Position numbers and translations under genes: made by a program
NCBI GenBank assembly: GCA_002794735.1
Contig: NBAZ01000002.1
Coordinates: 868,001 to 932,000 of the forward strand
DNA: 64,000 bases
DNA from: Pyrrhoderma lamaoense
Taxonomy: Eukaryota > Basidiomycota > Agaricomycetes > Hymenochaetales > Hymenochaetaceae
Reading direction: 5' to 3'
The notes under the pieces: model-generated
What the model was told of the DNA's origin: nothing
The model's database searches: none
Seen by the model: the letters and a program-made list of their open reading frames with translations, nothing else
Shown here: in pieces, positions 10,492 to 23,284 of the stretch
How positions within the stretch are numbered: position 1 is the stretch's first letter
Layout: each line of letters begins with the position of its first letter

Positions 10492-13400
10492 TCTAGCCAA
10501 ATTTTCTCTTTCATGGTATGAAATGACGAATAGTTTACGTTTGATTACTTGTTTGGCATCAAATTACATTATGATTATAGCTTGTATTACACAGCGTTTC
10601 TTGTTCACTTTCCTTTAATTCGTGACTATATTCAGATCCCTAATGTGTTGTCACCCTAATACACTTGCGCATGTCACAAATATGGTGATGAGTATGGAGG
10701 GACGTCACGTCTTTGTTACTTCTCCGTGTGTAATTTCGTAAACCTGATCAGTGGCTGTACGACGATAAAAGCCTAATTTACTGTAACTGTCCGGAAAAAC
10801 TCTGATAACAGACCCAAATAATCAACTATTATGTTGTCTTCCACAAACTACACACATAACCAGTTCTATTCTTGAGAACTTGTACTTCAATTTCGGCGGC
10901 TATTTTCTGCTATTATTTCTCGATCATCCGTAATAAAGATCTGTACTTCTCCTTTCTTTCTTGAGTATGCTTTGATAGTATTCATGATGCGGAGACTCGG
11001 TCTATTCGGAGACAGATGGTGCAGAGTTTGCTCCGCACCGAATAGACCGTTCATTCAGTTCCTCGGTAGGCACTGTTATGCTCATTGTTACAACAGTATA
11101 GTAGTCTAATTTGAGGCATGTCTGATGTAGGCGTATAATTTGAACAGAAATCCGTCACCAATCATGATTCTCCTCTCTATGGTAGACCTATCCATCAGTT
11201 TTCATCAGAGATTTATTACTATGACAATCTGATTACTTCATGATATCAGTGGGCTCCCTCTCTTCGCTTAACTTCCACTACTCGAACCTAAGCTATATCC
11301 TGCTCAACTTTCTGCATTTACGAACTGAATTGCGATTCAGAGTCTATAAAAGGAAAGAAGCATCACGATTTGAGATTCATGCCTCAATCGGTACAAGATA
11401 GTAGATAAAGGCCATAATACCGTGAACACCGAGTACGCCGGGTCTCCGCTCTGACGATATATAACTTTCATGACATAGCTCCCGATACCTTTCTTCCTCG
11501 ATCTGCGCCTAGGGAACTTTCTTCCCAACGGTTGGCGAAACCAATTCAAATCTCTTGCACACAGGAATTTTATGTCAGCCGACTTCTGGTGTCTATGCTT
11601 CTTTCTTGTTTTCTCTCCAGTTCCGTCAAAATGCTTCTACTATTATACCTGAAGCCCGAGAACGCCATGCCCTCCGAAACATGGACATGCTATATGGAAT
11701 GATTCCAAAGATAGTAATTGAATTAGCTTGAATCCGCTTTTAGTGCCTAATTCCGTAGATGCGGAGCCGTATATTGATAGCTCGCTGGTCTAAAAGGCAT
11801 TTCCTTTCGTTCTCGGAGGCCACTGCCTCGCATCATCTCGTTTTCCTGGTCCCTTGTTCACACTCTGGCAATAAGAACAATAAGAACAATAAAAGACAAG
11901 TTCGAGCTGTTACTAGTATGCTTATACACATCTCTTCTCCGCTCACAGACCCGTATCCTGCACACATTATCATCACAATGGACTATTGGATATGTCTTAC
12001 TTATACTGGTAACCGGATATGACGTATTAGAACATCTTCTGACAATACATCATCCAGATGAATCTTCCTCAAAAGAATCTTATTTGAAATTGAAATGCCA
12101 AAGGCCTTCTACTTTTGATATACCCTTGTAAAGGTGGCCAGACTCATCGGTGATTATATTTCATATCTTCTCAAGCACACACAGGTGGTCCCTGATCGAT
12201 CATAGTGACTTCTTACAATATGGATAACGCAAACGTGGATACAATCTATTTTTCATAAAAGCACGACCTCGAGCGCATGAACTGCTGCATTCTGTCAATA
12301 ACTTATGTTTATCAAATAAGTAGTATTGGTTCGCATATACAGTACCCCATCTAATTCTCGGAGCACGTAATATTCGAGCCATCCTGGTTTGAGTTTTGCG
12401 TTAGCCTCTCGTAACCAGATTCCTGTAGCACAATGAATATAATTATCACACCCGTCTCCTCTTATCCCCTATTTAATCCTTCATATTCACTCCGTAAACC
12501 GATCACTTGTTGTCGTCAGACCTCCGAGATCCCATTCTTATTTCATACTATCATACTATAGGAAGGTACTTAAAAACTTTCCCTAGCACCGTCCACCAGG
12601 GAACATCCACATCTATTTGATACTCAGGATCTTCTGTCCCAAAAGGTCTAGCAGATATTGACAATTATCAGAATGCTCTGTTGTATACTGTATGTGTCCA
12701 GTGTCCAAGATGGCCGACTCTCCGAAAAGAGCTTTATGTGTCTAGCTACAAGGAGGCTATTAAGTGCAAGCGTCTTTGGATATTACAGACTGCATACTAC
12801 GCGCACTCTTCTCCCAAGCGAGATCGGCCATTGTTATATAGCACAAAGGCATACTGCCAGAGTTACAGGAGGTCAGCCATCATTTCTAAGGTGAGCGGTG
12901 TAAGAGGCTCTGGTTTTAGACTTGAGTAATAATTACTGACATAAATTTGCTTATTGTGTAGCAAGCCACTTGAGTAAGCTAAGTTTTCATCATGAATATT
13001 CAGCATGAAATGGTTATTTCCTGATCTAACACTGAAATCTCCGATCTGTTTCTACGTGACATTACCCTCTCTTTCCTGGGCACAATTCTTATTAAACAAT
13101 TCGATGCACTCGGTCTTCATCGGCGGCGACGGGACAAAGGGCATTCCGGTACACGAGCAGAGAGTCCTTGGTTTATAAAACCACGCTCCTATGGTGTATC
13201 CCCCTCCAACTCCAAACTAATACATGACAGATATACTACTCCCATGACACCGGTCAGTCTCGTCAAGATATCAAATTATTAAAGAAAACAACAAAAACAA
13301 GAATTTTACATCGGTAACCAAGTTATAGTAGCCTTTAAGCACCTGAAGGTGGCTGGCTAATCGTAATCCCTTAGATTTCAAGAGACGTATATGACAGAAA

Positions 13401-13586
13401 ATAGTACAATGAAACGAAACCAAGAAGATATATGAGATGTCACAGTCAAAGAAGGTTATACTTTGAATAAATTTGGACTTGGGATGTGTAAGGGCGTAAG
13501 ATGGCCGTAAGTCAATAAAACATGAAAAGAAATGGGTGACTGAAATTGCATAGGGTATAGGTATTAATCACAAATCGCGTCACTCC
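10492..13586. other. 3.1-kb gene-poor region
   Basis: Lies between convergent genes. Open frames at 11337-11549, 11759-12022, 12200-12382 and 12658-12929 show no domain, no conserved exon-intron pattern and no signal peptide. Apart from the hairpin at 10998-11049 and a short CAATAAGAA tandem repeat around 11869-11890, I see no structure. It could hold an unrecognised non-coding transcript or a decayed gene. Confidence 0.35.
10998..11049. repeat. 12-bp perfect inverted repeat with a nested second hairpin
   Basis: CGGTCTATTCGG (10998-11009) is the exact reverse complement of CCGAATAGACCG (11038-11049). Inside the 28-nt loop, GGTGC-a-GAG (11018-11026) can pair with CTC-c-GCACC (11031-11039). 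This second stem shares CC (11038-11039) with the outer arm, so the two stems cannot both form fully. It could be a transcript structure, a protein-binding palindrome or a chance repeat. No gene is adjacent. Confidence 0.6.
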
Positions 13587-15214
13587 TTACATGACTAAAT
13601 CATATATTAGCAACTGTTTATGCTGAAATTTATCTTTACACTCACTTGAGCATGAATCCGCACCAGGTTTTCCTGCCATCTGGTGTCGCAACTGCGCTTG
13701 CCGAACTTCTTCAAAGAAATTTGGGCCAAGAAGACCATCAGGTGCGAAGACAGAAGGTGACGATGATGCAGAACCGTCGGAACACGTGGATGCATCAGGC
13801 CAGCTTTTTGCCCAGGTAAAACCTTCAGGGAGGTGCGGTTCTTCGCCTGCTTCGGCCCAATCATATGCTAATGGGTTACATGAATCTTCGCTCGTTTGGG
13901 ATTCATTTGTGCTTGCTTCTTCTGCCTTATCATAGGAGCCATCTGGGGTTGCTTCGGCAGTTTTGGATGAGCCTGTATCAGTACTTGACTCGCCTGTTGT
14001 CTTAGCATCGATAACATTCGGTGCCTCTTCAACATTATTTGCAGCACAAAAAGCCTTGTAAAAGTCCTCGTCACTATGAATCTCTTCCTCATCTGAAGAT
14101 AGCTCATTATCATCATGGGTTGAGGTGTCTTCACTCATTCTATCCTCACTACAAATGGATTCTGACGCCGGTTTATCAGCTGCTGACAAAGTTATGCTAG
14201 GTACCTTGTCGCCGAATTGTCGTTTTTGGCGGGCTTCTGCCTCCGCCCAACACTGTGAAGCAGGCTTCTTAGACGACCTCCTCACATTTGCTATTGTGTT
14301 TTGTCGTCGAAGAGGCTGTCGAGCGTTCGTTCCAAGTACAGACGTTTTAGATGTGGTCTTTATACCATGCTTTCCCCTCATGGACTTCTTATGTGACTCC
14401 CACCATGAAGAAATCGATGAAGACTTTTTGTACGAGTGGTTCGTTTTGTTCACGAGCGCGATCCGGAAATGCGATGTTGACGAAAGAGGAAGGAGTAATC
14501 TTCGAAGCCGGACTAGAATGAAAGCGATTAGGTTCGGATTATGAATAAGCCATAATTAACAAGATTTGGGTCTCATCTAGACCAACTTACGCTGGATAGT
14601 CAAATCTTGTATGTGTGGTACCAATGGTTGGGCGGCATGAAGCATATCATAATATGCTTGACGATATTCAGTAAGTTGAGCGGGACATGGTACAAATGGA
14701 AGTGCGCTGGCTCCCGCCTCTGATAGGGTCTCCTTTGCGGCCTGTGGTCAGCAGAATGTATCCCAGAATAGCGTGGGAGACGTTAATTTTGAAGTTTAAA
14801 GTGTTGATAGATTATAGGTGTTTTAAGGTCATGATATTAACAGAAATAGTCGGAGATGAGCGAAGATTGAAATGTCAGTGACGATCGGAAGCTATTAGTA
14901 CGCATCAACTTCATACCTCAATATTCTCAACAAGCTGATTATAATGCAAGTGTTAGGTAATTCACTGGGACCTGGATTTTCAAGGAGAGTTTACTCACTT
15001 TCAGTTGGAATTCTTCACTGTTCCTGGCGTCTTCTGACCTCAAAACTCTGATCATCAGTTTTGCGGCAATGGAGAATCGACGTAGATGCGTGAAATCCGT
15101 GTTCAAGCAGTCCAGGAACCGTATATCCACTGGGCCTTTTGCAATTGGGTCAATGGAAGGACCAGCTATTGACATACCCATCATGCCAGAATTGTGATCT
15201 AGAGTCTTGTCCAT
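13587..15214 (-). CDS. Hypothetical acidic, largely disordered protein
   Basis: I do not recognise this family. Four exons (14999-15214, 14917-14934, 14591-14741, 13587-14512) join in frame to about 436 residues. The start is ATG 15212-15214 (MDKTLDHNSG). The N-terminal half looks folded and helical (FLDCLNTDFTHLRRFSIAAK, EYRQAYYDMLHAAQPLVP). The C-terminal half is low-complexity: basic up to about RRSSKKPASQ, then strongly acidic and serine-rich (SEDTSTHDDNELSSDEEE), with repeated W-A-E-A and D-W-A-E-A motifs. The second exon is only 18 nt, but it has AG and GT at its borders and keeps the frame. Nuclear localisation is plausible from the basic/acidic blocks, but this is inference. The short open frame further upstream (15334-15546) has no ATG and is treated as non-coding. 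Confidence 0.55.
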
Positions 15215-16556
15215 TTCTTGCACTTGAACTGTTCAGATGTTGCTCTGAGGGCTCAATGTCTTTTGACTAGGTTCCTGGGAGATCGGATGTGGCAACCGAA
15301 TTATTCTTCGAAATCCCGGGATTTGGATCTCAGTTAATCCAAAGCTTCAGCGAAAAAAGGTGGAAAGACTACGGGAAACTGAGATGAGCGGTCGAAAGAA
15401 TATGCTACTTGGATTTTTAGGGGTAGGATAGGAGAGATGTTGAAGAGAGAGGATGTAAATTCGATCAACTGCTCAGGGGAGAGTACCGCCTGAACGTAAG
15501 TGCGTGCTGTGCTACGTGATAATCGCCTAAACAAAGAAGGAAGCAAAAAAAAAAAAAAAGAATTAATTGTTGGTACTAATCGCGTACTTCCTCAAACTAA
15601 CGGATTGGTAGGTGGTCAGCAAACCTTAGGTTTGTGTATCGCAACCACTTTTCCCAATCTTTTGTCCTCAATCACGCGTTAGAGCAAGAAGTTGGTTGCA
15701 AGGATTGAGTCACTCGTTGTTGTTAGACAAGAGAGACCTTATTTCTTCCGGGTTTATTGGGAGAACCACGTGGAGATCTACTGATGGAGGCCAAACTAGG
15801 CAACCACTATATTCAGTTGTTTGATGAATCCATCTAATCAGCCAGATTTGTTCGTCGTTGTTATTTAGAGTATAGTTTTTTTTTGTCTTTTCACACATTT
15901 AGCATCTTTTCCTTCAACGCAATTAGCTATATTTCGTTAGCCTTGAACTCAGACTCTATCTATCTTTTTCTCTTTATTTCCTGTAGAAGATAGTTGTTCT
16001 CCAGTTTTCCCCACGGGCTATAGTAGAAAACACCGATAAGATGGAAGTTTTCGCTTTATACTCCGACACGGGGTCCATCGTTATGTGTGATGCCAAATGC
16101 ACCGTCTACAACGGTAAAAACAAATTCGCTAGTATGTAAATTCCCTCAATTGGTTATATCAGTATAACGATAGCAGATAATTCTTTGGGCTAGAAATTTC
16201 TAGTCATCTATTGTACTTTCCAGTCAGTAACATTAGTATCAAACTTTGAGCAAATTTAGTTTTAGCTGTCCATGTTCTAGTAAATGGCATTTAGTCATAA
16301 CGATACTGATAATTAAAAAGTCCGCTCAGAACCACTCTATAACCGATATAGATCTCCGAGTCAAAATATGTTATTAATTTCCATTACTATCATTCATCCA
16401 AGCTCAGACGGGACTACGTATGTGTGTGCGTATATAAAATATGCAAGAACTAACAAGAGCTAGGGCTAATATCCGTACATACTATACTCACCCGATAAAG
16501 CAGAACATGAATAAGTACTCGTATTCATTATCAAACATGTCTTTAGTACAAGAACT
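15215..16556. other. Intergenic, no supported gene
   Basis: Upstream of the hypothetical gene and 3' of the MFS gene. Contains a run of A at about 15546-15559 and a 32-codon ATG open frame at 16041 that shows no domain. Nothing else recognised. Confidence 0.4.
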
Positions 16557-18978
16557 TTATTCTCCCGTGGTTCCAGCGATGACACTACCGTGTACACCCC
16601 AAGAAACCCCCAAGCCGAACAGCACCCATCCAATGAGCACAACTCCAACGGATGCAGCTAGGAAGAACCAACGCATTGTCTCGTGACCTGGGTTTGCAGA
16701 TTTCAACATCTTCTCGTCGGACTTTACATCACCGGTGCTCTTGTCCTCGAGCCCCTTAGCACGAATCAGACGTCTAACCTCGTTTTCGAGCTGTGATGGC
16801 TGGACTTGGGAGAGTCTTGCGGCGGGAAGGAGAGATGTATTGGAGATCAGTAAAAGTACCCCGGATACGGCTACGCAAACGAAGGCATAGATAAGCCAAA
16901 GAGTCACAGCGTTATCCAGAGAGGCATTCGCTGTGTCATCTTGCAATTTACCGGCTGCAGTGGTAATGATAACTATAGACGCCTGTACGACAGATTCTAC
17001 GAGCCATTCAAGAAGAAGAAAGGGGGAGGCGGTACACATTTTAGTCAACTTGATTGGTAAGAAGAGAAGACTAGTTACTTACTCTTGATGGAAAATGCCG
17101 TAGCAAACCATTGTGGGTCAGCAATAACACTACGGACAATTTCAACTTGAGGCGCAGGCGTGACACACTACCAGACGGAAGTAAACATCCATGAATAGGA
17201 TCACATTAACATTGAAAAAGAGATTGACGAACTTGCGACATTGCGTAAAATATATATGCAGCCACTGTTCCAATCATCGATCGTGTATGTATCAGAATCG
17301 GAGCCACCGGATAAATACTAAAAATAACATACCGAAGGTTGGCACAGTATGCGAGAATTTAAGAAGCAGCATCGAAATCAAGAAGGTCAAACCAGAAGCA
17401 AACACTAGAGAGAAAGGATTCATGTTTTATTTCAGTGGTCAAGAAGAAATAAACATGACAGGATACTCACGGAAGGATACTCGTTGTCCATAGACATCGA
17501 TAAAAATACCCAGGAAGGGGTCAGGCATGCGGGCAGGAGGAGATAGAAACTGGAGACCCAGCCACCGATAACGGCACCCTTCTTCAATCTCTGTTGAGCA
17601 AATTGTCTGGATTAATATAGATAACAGGTTCGGTGAGCTTATTATAGGTGAGTTATAAAAAGGGAAACTCACGTAGATATCGATACGAATGACTGCACTC
17701 CGGCGTTCTCGAAGACAGCAAATAGAACGACAAGCCTAAGTTTAGACTTGTTAGATATCACTTCCTAGGAAGGGAAGAGAAGCTACGATATTGGCACTCA
17801 CCAGAAAGTCACAGGAAGATGTCTTATAGCCTTTAAGCTGAATACACCCTTACGGGTGTGACTCTTCAGAGATAGGCCGTCTGTCTGATCTGTAACTTCG
17901 TATTTATTGCAGAGCCATTTATCCAAGAAAAGGACAGAAATAGCGCATAAGACTGAGAAGAGTGCGATAATTGCTGAAATCCAGAGAGCCCAAGCATACG
18001 TTCCCAGGTTTGTTGCAATGACGTTGGCAGTTGATTGACCGGTGAACTGAGCGAGGTTTGCAATGCCCCTTAGTTGTATGTCTTAGTTATTTTGATCATA
18101 ATCATCTATCAGAGAATAGTCTTACCAGATAGCACCTTGATTGATCAATTGATGTAGTCAGTTTCTTATACGAGTTATCAATAAAGTGATTATACTTACC
18201 AATTGAGAAAGCGAATCCACCCCCACGCGCGAAGTATGTTGAAAAGATTCGATGCTGGGCATTATCAAGAGAACCGTCTCCGATCGCAGCAATAACCTTT
18301 CCAACAATAAGAAGGGGATAGCTATTGAGATTATTTGTAGCAGCTCCAGCCATGACAACTGCCCCACCCATATGGAAGCTCGCAAGGATCACCGATAGTA
18401 GCGGGCCACCCCATTTATCGATACTAAACCCAATTGCAACACACAAGAACGTATTGACCTGAAAAAAATCATAATTAATGTACTATGAAGATGGGATCAG
18501 AGTTAGCCAAAGCTGAGAGTGTTTACAAGATTCGTGACGGCGACTAAAGTTGCAAATTGAGAGTTGTTGATGTGCGTTTCTTTGATGATTGTTGTTTTAA
18601 GTGCACTATAAAGCTGATGAGTTGATAAAAATGGAGATATAATATAGCATACATACACAATTAGTCCCTATTTTGAAAAGAATCAGTATCTCAGATAATT
18701 GTACGCATAGAATAACAATCAGGTATACTAACATTAGACCAGTGGTTACCAACTGTAAGAAGAGTTCGTATCAGATGGTTAGTAGTGCATGTTTTCGAGA
18801 AGATAAAAAATTACGTACAACTACAAAGACAAGTTAGGACTAAAATTGTGATACGCCAGCCCAAGGGTAATTTCGGTTTACGACTACTAGTCTGACTCTC
18901 AGAAAGAGACACTTTCTCAAGTGATCTTTTTTCCTCAGCAGGCGATTCAGGAGAAGAGCTCTTAACGAGTTGCGACAT
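16557..18978 (-). CDS. Major facilitator superfamily transporter, MFSD1-like
   Basis: Multi-exon gene starting at ATG 18976-18978 (MSQLVKSSSPES, a serine-rich cytosolic tail) and ending at TAA 16557-16559. Translated exons give successive membrane segments. They include WRITILVLTCLCS; GFSIDKWGGPLLSVILAS with the D-x-x-G loop-2/3 motif of MFS proteins; LLIVGKVIAAIGDGSLDNAQ, where the family has G-R-V-x-x-G-x-G-x-x-S; FWLVVLFAVFENAG; FASGLTFLISMLLLKF; LWLIYAFVCVAVSGVLLLIS; and a last helix before the stop. The G-x-G-x-x-S-x-x-x-x-Q-x-R-x-x-S and F-A-x-G arrangement is closest to the MFSD1-type group of endolysosomal transporters. The substrate cannot be read from sequence. Many small exons are separated by 50-70 nt introns. 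The 5' ends of a few middle exons are approximate. Confidence 0.75.
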
Positions 18979-20628
18979 AGTAGTGGGTAGAGAAGACAGA
19001 AAACCCCTTGAAAAGTTTCGTGGGAGGTCTCTTCAATTTTAAATATCGGCGCTACAAATGATGTGAACGCATGCTGATAGAGAGAGAAGTGGCCCTCCCT
19101 TCCCCCATACTTCCCCTGTCATTCGGCAAGTATCTATCCGTAGTTCTGTCCGGGAGTATCCGTTTAAGAAAAGTAAGGCAACATGGTACATATTCGAATT
19201 TAGAAAAAAGGGTAGGGTGTTGTTACCTGATGTTCAACGAATAGAACTGCTCGGCGAGGCGTCCTTGCGCCATCTTATCAGATGAAGCATGTAAAGAAAC
19301 ACAGTCAGTCTCACGCCATGTGAGATCAAAAGTCCTTAAAAGCCCTCGGAAATCCCAGGCGGTAGTGTTTGCTTTAGTGTGCCAAGGTAATGATGGCAAA
19401 GTCTTCCTAAATTCAGCTTCCATTGTAGTGAATCTGATACCATATGCGAGTTGGACACCGCGGAATGAAGCGGAACAACACACACATATCTGATAAATGT
19501 GAGAAACAGAAAGGAAAGGTGTAGATTAGTTCTTGTTATATCTGGTTCTTGTGCCTTATTGTTCTAATTTTAGAAAAACCGACAGTCATTTGCGTCCGCA
19601 ACAAATATAACGATGACAACAACAACCAACAAACTCTGTTTTCACGTTTATGTTTCGGAGAGGAGACAGAGATAAGCGCCAGTTGATATGTATAAGTGAA
19701 TGATAATCAAGCGCTCTATCACCGCGATGACAGTAGAATACCCCTTACAAACCTTTACAAACTGAAGGGAGTTGCATATGATCGGGATGACTTGATGAGC
19801 AAGTAATATAGGAACCTATTGTATACCTAGTGTTCGGGTCATAAATAGACAATCAAGCTTCCAACGATTGTACGTACAATTCATTAAACTTGTCATCCTA
19901 AAAAAAAGGCTTTGTGAACCGATCAGTATTGTGAGTATCAGCCGAGATCACATTCACTGATAAACCAAGATTTTTCCTCATGAGTAATACCCCCTTTATC
20001 CCCTCTCATTCAATGGCATGATCACTTTCAAAGCCTCTTGAAAACATATTCATGGTATTCATATGCATTTTGTACCCGGTTCAAAATCTCCTCGGCTCTG
20101 TAACCTGACCTCTGAAGATGTATCCTACCTTGGTTTTATCGCTCACGATGAAGACAAGATACAAGTCACTCTTCAGATATCTTCGATATTTAACCACAAA
20201 GAACATGTTACTCTGCCACTCAATGACGCTCTCTGGGTTTGATAATATATCTTCCAGTTCTAGCTCTGGAGATATTCTCTTTTGACGTCCAATTATCTTA
20301 CACAAGTTCGGCTTCAACAAAGTCGATGATTTCATTACATACCTGACAATATACACAAGATGTCTAGAGAGTCGACAGTAAACCAAAAGAGTATGCATGT
20401 GAAAATTTAGCTGAGGGGAACGGGCTTCCTTGTGGATCAGTTGAAATTAGGTAATTTGTGATTTCTGGCGGATTTGGTGTTGTGTGGACCATTCACGTGT
20501 CCATCGTTATCCGGTTACGGTTGCGGGGAAACTGAGTTTGGTATAAGGGGTTAGGATCTGTGCATCACCAGGCGTAGACATTTCGTCCATCTCATCTCTT
20601 ACCGCTATCTTCCTTCTATATCTACATA
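18979..20628. other. Divergent intergenic region between MFS and malate dehydrogenase genes
   Basis: Two short minus-strand open frames lie here. The one at 19223-19483 has its first ATG inside (MEAEFRKTLPSLPWHTKANT) and the one at 20081-20398 (105 codons) begins at ATG. Neither shows a known domain. The second is listed separately with low confidence. The last 60 bases before ATG 20629 are pyrimidine-rich, as expected of a 5' leader. Confidence 0.35.
20081..20398 (-). CDS. Possible small hypothetical protein
   Basis: Uninterrupted 105-codon open frame with an ATG start, divergent from malate dehydrogenase by 230 bp. The composition is mixed hydrophobic/charged (RQKRISPELELEDILSNPES in the middle). 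No domain, signal peptide or membrane helix is recognisable. It may be a chance open frame or one exon of a larger gene; I cannot assign a role. Confidence 0.2.
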   Translation of the reverse strand: MHTLLVYCRLSRHLVYIVRYVMKSSTLLKPNLCKIIGRQKRISPELELEDILSNPESVIEWQSNMFFVVKYRRYLKSDLYLVFIVSDKTKVGYIFRGQVTEPRRF

Positions 20629-22301
20629 ATGGTCAAGGCTGTTGTTCTTGGTGCTGCAGGTGAGCATACACGATCTTTCCATCCCTTGGAGATGTTTTAA
20701 TGACCGATGCGTTTTGCTTTTAATCCATATTAGGTGGTATTGGCCAACCTTTGTCACTACTACTGAAAACCAGCCCACTCATCTCTGAGGTGATTTGAAG
20801 AGATTGATTGCATAGAATACTAGTCTAACATGTACAATAGCTCAGTCTGTATGATATTGTAAACACCCCCGGTGTTGCTGCAGATCTCTCGCACATCGCC
20901 ACACCTGCGAAGGTTGTGGGATATCTGCCTCCGGATGACGGTCTTGGAAAGACTCTCAAAGGTGCTGATATCGTTGTCATCCCCGCTGGAGTCCCAAGAA
21001 AGCCTGGGGTAAGTGATTTCAGCTAGCCAATGGTAATTCGAATAGATATTAATACTGTAATGCAATGAAACTCAGATGACTAGGTAAGTATGAAGTAACC
21101 TGACTATATGCGCTCATTTTGCCATAACACTAATACCGATACGTCTTCGCTCAGAGATGACCTATTTAAGGTCTGTTCATTAAGATTTTTAATAGTTATA
21201 GTGCTTCTGGAATCCTCATCTCGCTGTTATAGATAAACGCTGGTATTGTTCGTGATCTTGCAACTGGGATCGCAAAGAACGCGCCAAAAGCCTTCGTTCT
21301 TGTCATTTCGAATCCGTCAACTCAACGGTACCAATTGTTACTGAGGTATTCAAACAGCATGGTGTTTTCGACGCAAAGAGGTAGGGATATAGTAAATTAA
21401 CTACTTATGACATGCTTTTATAATAACTTTAAACGCATCCTCTCCTTCAAGAATTTTTGGTGTGACGACTTTGGACGTCGTTCGTGCCTCGACTTTCGTT
21501 GCAGAGAAGATCGGCGATCTATCGAAAGCTCCTGAGGTTGTCGTACCGGTTGTAGGTGGCCACAGCGGTGTAACTGTACGTGTCCTCCTCTGTAACAAAG
21601 CTTAGCGTATAGTCATCTCATGGACCACTTTATTGAACTACCCATCGTCACCATAACTATAGATTGTCCCCCTCCTCTCACAATCCTCCCACCCCCTCCC
21701 CTCAAGCTTTACTCAGGATGATATCGCAGCACTTACGAATCGTGTACAGTTTGGTGGTGATGAGGTTGTAAAGGCAAAAGATGGTGCTGGGTCTGCTACG
21801 CTCTCAATGGCTTACGCAGGTGCCGAGTTCGCCTTCAAGCTCCTTCGCGCAATCAAGGGGAGAAAGGTGTTATATCTCCGTCCTATGTCCATCTGACCGC
21901 AGATGCTGAGGGAGGGAAGAAGGTTCAGGAGGAGATTGGATCTCAGCTCGAGTACTTCTCTTCTAGGATTGAACTTGGCGTATGTGACTTCCTTCCAAAT
22001 TGTCGATGTTAAGTGCTGATGAAAGTGATTTTATTCAATTATGTATATGAATTAATCTGGTTGTGGGGTATAGCCCTCCGGTGTGGAGAAGATCCTTCCT
22101 TTGGGCAAAATCTCGCCGTATGAAAAGGAGTTGCTGACTGCTGCTGTACCCGAACTCAAGACGAACATTGAAAAGGTAAGCATCAATCTTTTTTCAAACT
22201 CAAATATACGGTAAAATATAACATTCTCTCACGCTTTCTCTTCTTTTTCTGTTACTTTGTTACAAAAGGGTGTCTCGTTCATACAAACACCTAAGCTTTA
22301 A
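20629..22301 (+). CDS. MDH: NAD-dependent malate dehydrogenase (cytosolic type)
   Basis: Interconverts malate and oxaloacetate with NAD. Ten exons: 20629-20659, 20734-20789, 20841-21008, 21076-21083, 21155-21170, 21233-21380, 21452-21575, 21663-21979, 22074-22175, 22269-22301. The N-terminus [20 protein letters not shown] carries the NAD-binding glycine motif with no mitochondrial presequence, so a cytosolic form is likely. [16 protein letters not shown] is the mobile active-site loop, and its MTRDDLFK is encoded by exons of only 8 and 16 nt. [11 protein letters not shown] and VVGGHSG (catalytic His) follow. The frame breaks twice: after ISNP at about 21316, where one more G gives [14 protein letters not shown], and in the GGGG at 21857-21860, where a fifth G gives [16 protein letters not shown]. 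Both restored sequences are exactly family-like, so I favour consensus errors over a pseudogene. Confidence 0.9.
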
Positions 22302-23284
22302 AGCGACAACAAATTGTCTGCTGTAGCTTAGAAATCCAGAAGTAAGGGGGTATGATGTTACAGGTTGCGCAAGACATATAGAGTGATAAATGGATAAGTA
22401 TGAAGTTGTAGGAGGAATTGATAAGGAGAAAGTAAATCTAGAAGTAGTAAAGCAACTATCAAAACACATTTTCTATCAAAGTTGTTGTTACATGTGTATG
22501 TACTAACTGTCTTTATATAACGATTGTTTTATTTCTTCTTTCTTTTCATAGTTGTGTTGTTGAGAATCACATATAGCTTGCCACCTTCACTTGAAGAAGA
22601 AAGATTCAGTAAGATGAGAATATGTGGATAATTAATGCTGACTGATAGCTGGTGGGTGATGGCTGGGATATAGTCAACCACTGGTTTTATGGATCATATG
22701 AACTTGATATCAGCACATTTCCTGGTCAAGTTACCTTGTCTTCAATCCCCAGAATATATCATGCAGTGACCTAAGAAGACGCCATTTTTTTCGGCCGAAA
22801 GGATCTAGAAAACGGTGATAGACTTTCGGTGTATATTCCCGCGAGTGTGCATCTGATAACGAAAAACGAAGAAGCTTCAAGTTTGTAGAAGCACAGATAA
22901 GTTTAAGGGGAACGGTATTTTCTTTATCGGAGAGGAAGAGATCAGGGCAAGAACCATAAGAACTCTGTATACAAAATTTCCCTTAAGAACCGGTAGTATT
23001 CATTTGCACATCCATGCCCAATATGGTCTTTAATAGGAAAACAATATAAAATTATACGGAATGGAGTTTACACTCGTCAAAGTTTACATGTGAACGTCTA
23101 ACTAGAGTTACACATCATGTAGTGATAATCACGGCTGTACTCATGAGAGCCCTTCAAAGAAGACATTAACTTACATAGACTACTAATTTTCATTTTCGGC
23201 TCAAAGGGAAAAGAAGTATGCTTTACTACTTCACCATGTGCTCCCCACACAGCCTTAAACTGTAGGCTGTGAAATGTCCAGGAG
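22302..23284. other. Convergent 3' flanks, no supported gene
   Basis: Lies between the ends of the malate dehydrogenase and aldo/keto reductase genes. Open frames are short and featureless. No repeat noticed. Confidence 0.4.

Noticed and set aside
12658..12929. Two overlapping open frames in the 3-kb gap
   Set aside because: No domain, no splice pattern, the two frames compete with each other.
15334..15546. 70-codon minus frame upstream of the acidic protein
   Set aside because: No ATG, no good splice link in phase to the next exon; likely untranslated.
20629..22301. Malate dehydrogenase as a pseudogene
   Set aside because: Both frame breaks are single missing G bases in short runs, and all catalytic motifs are intact; an artefact is more likely.
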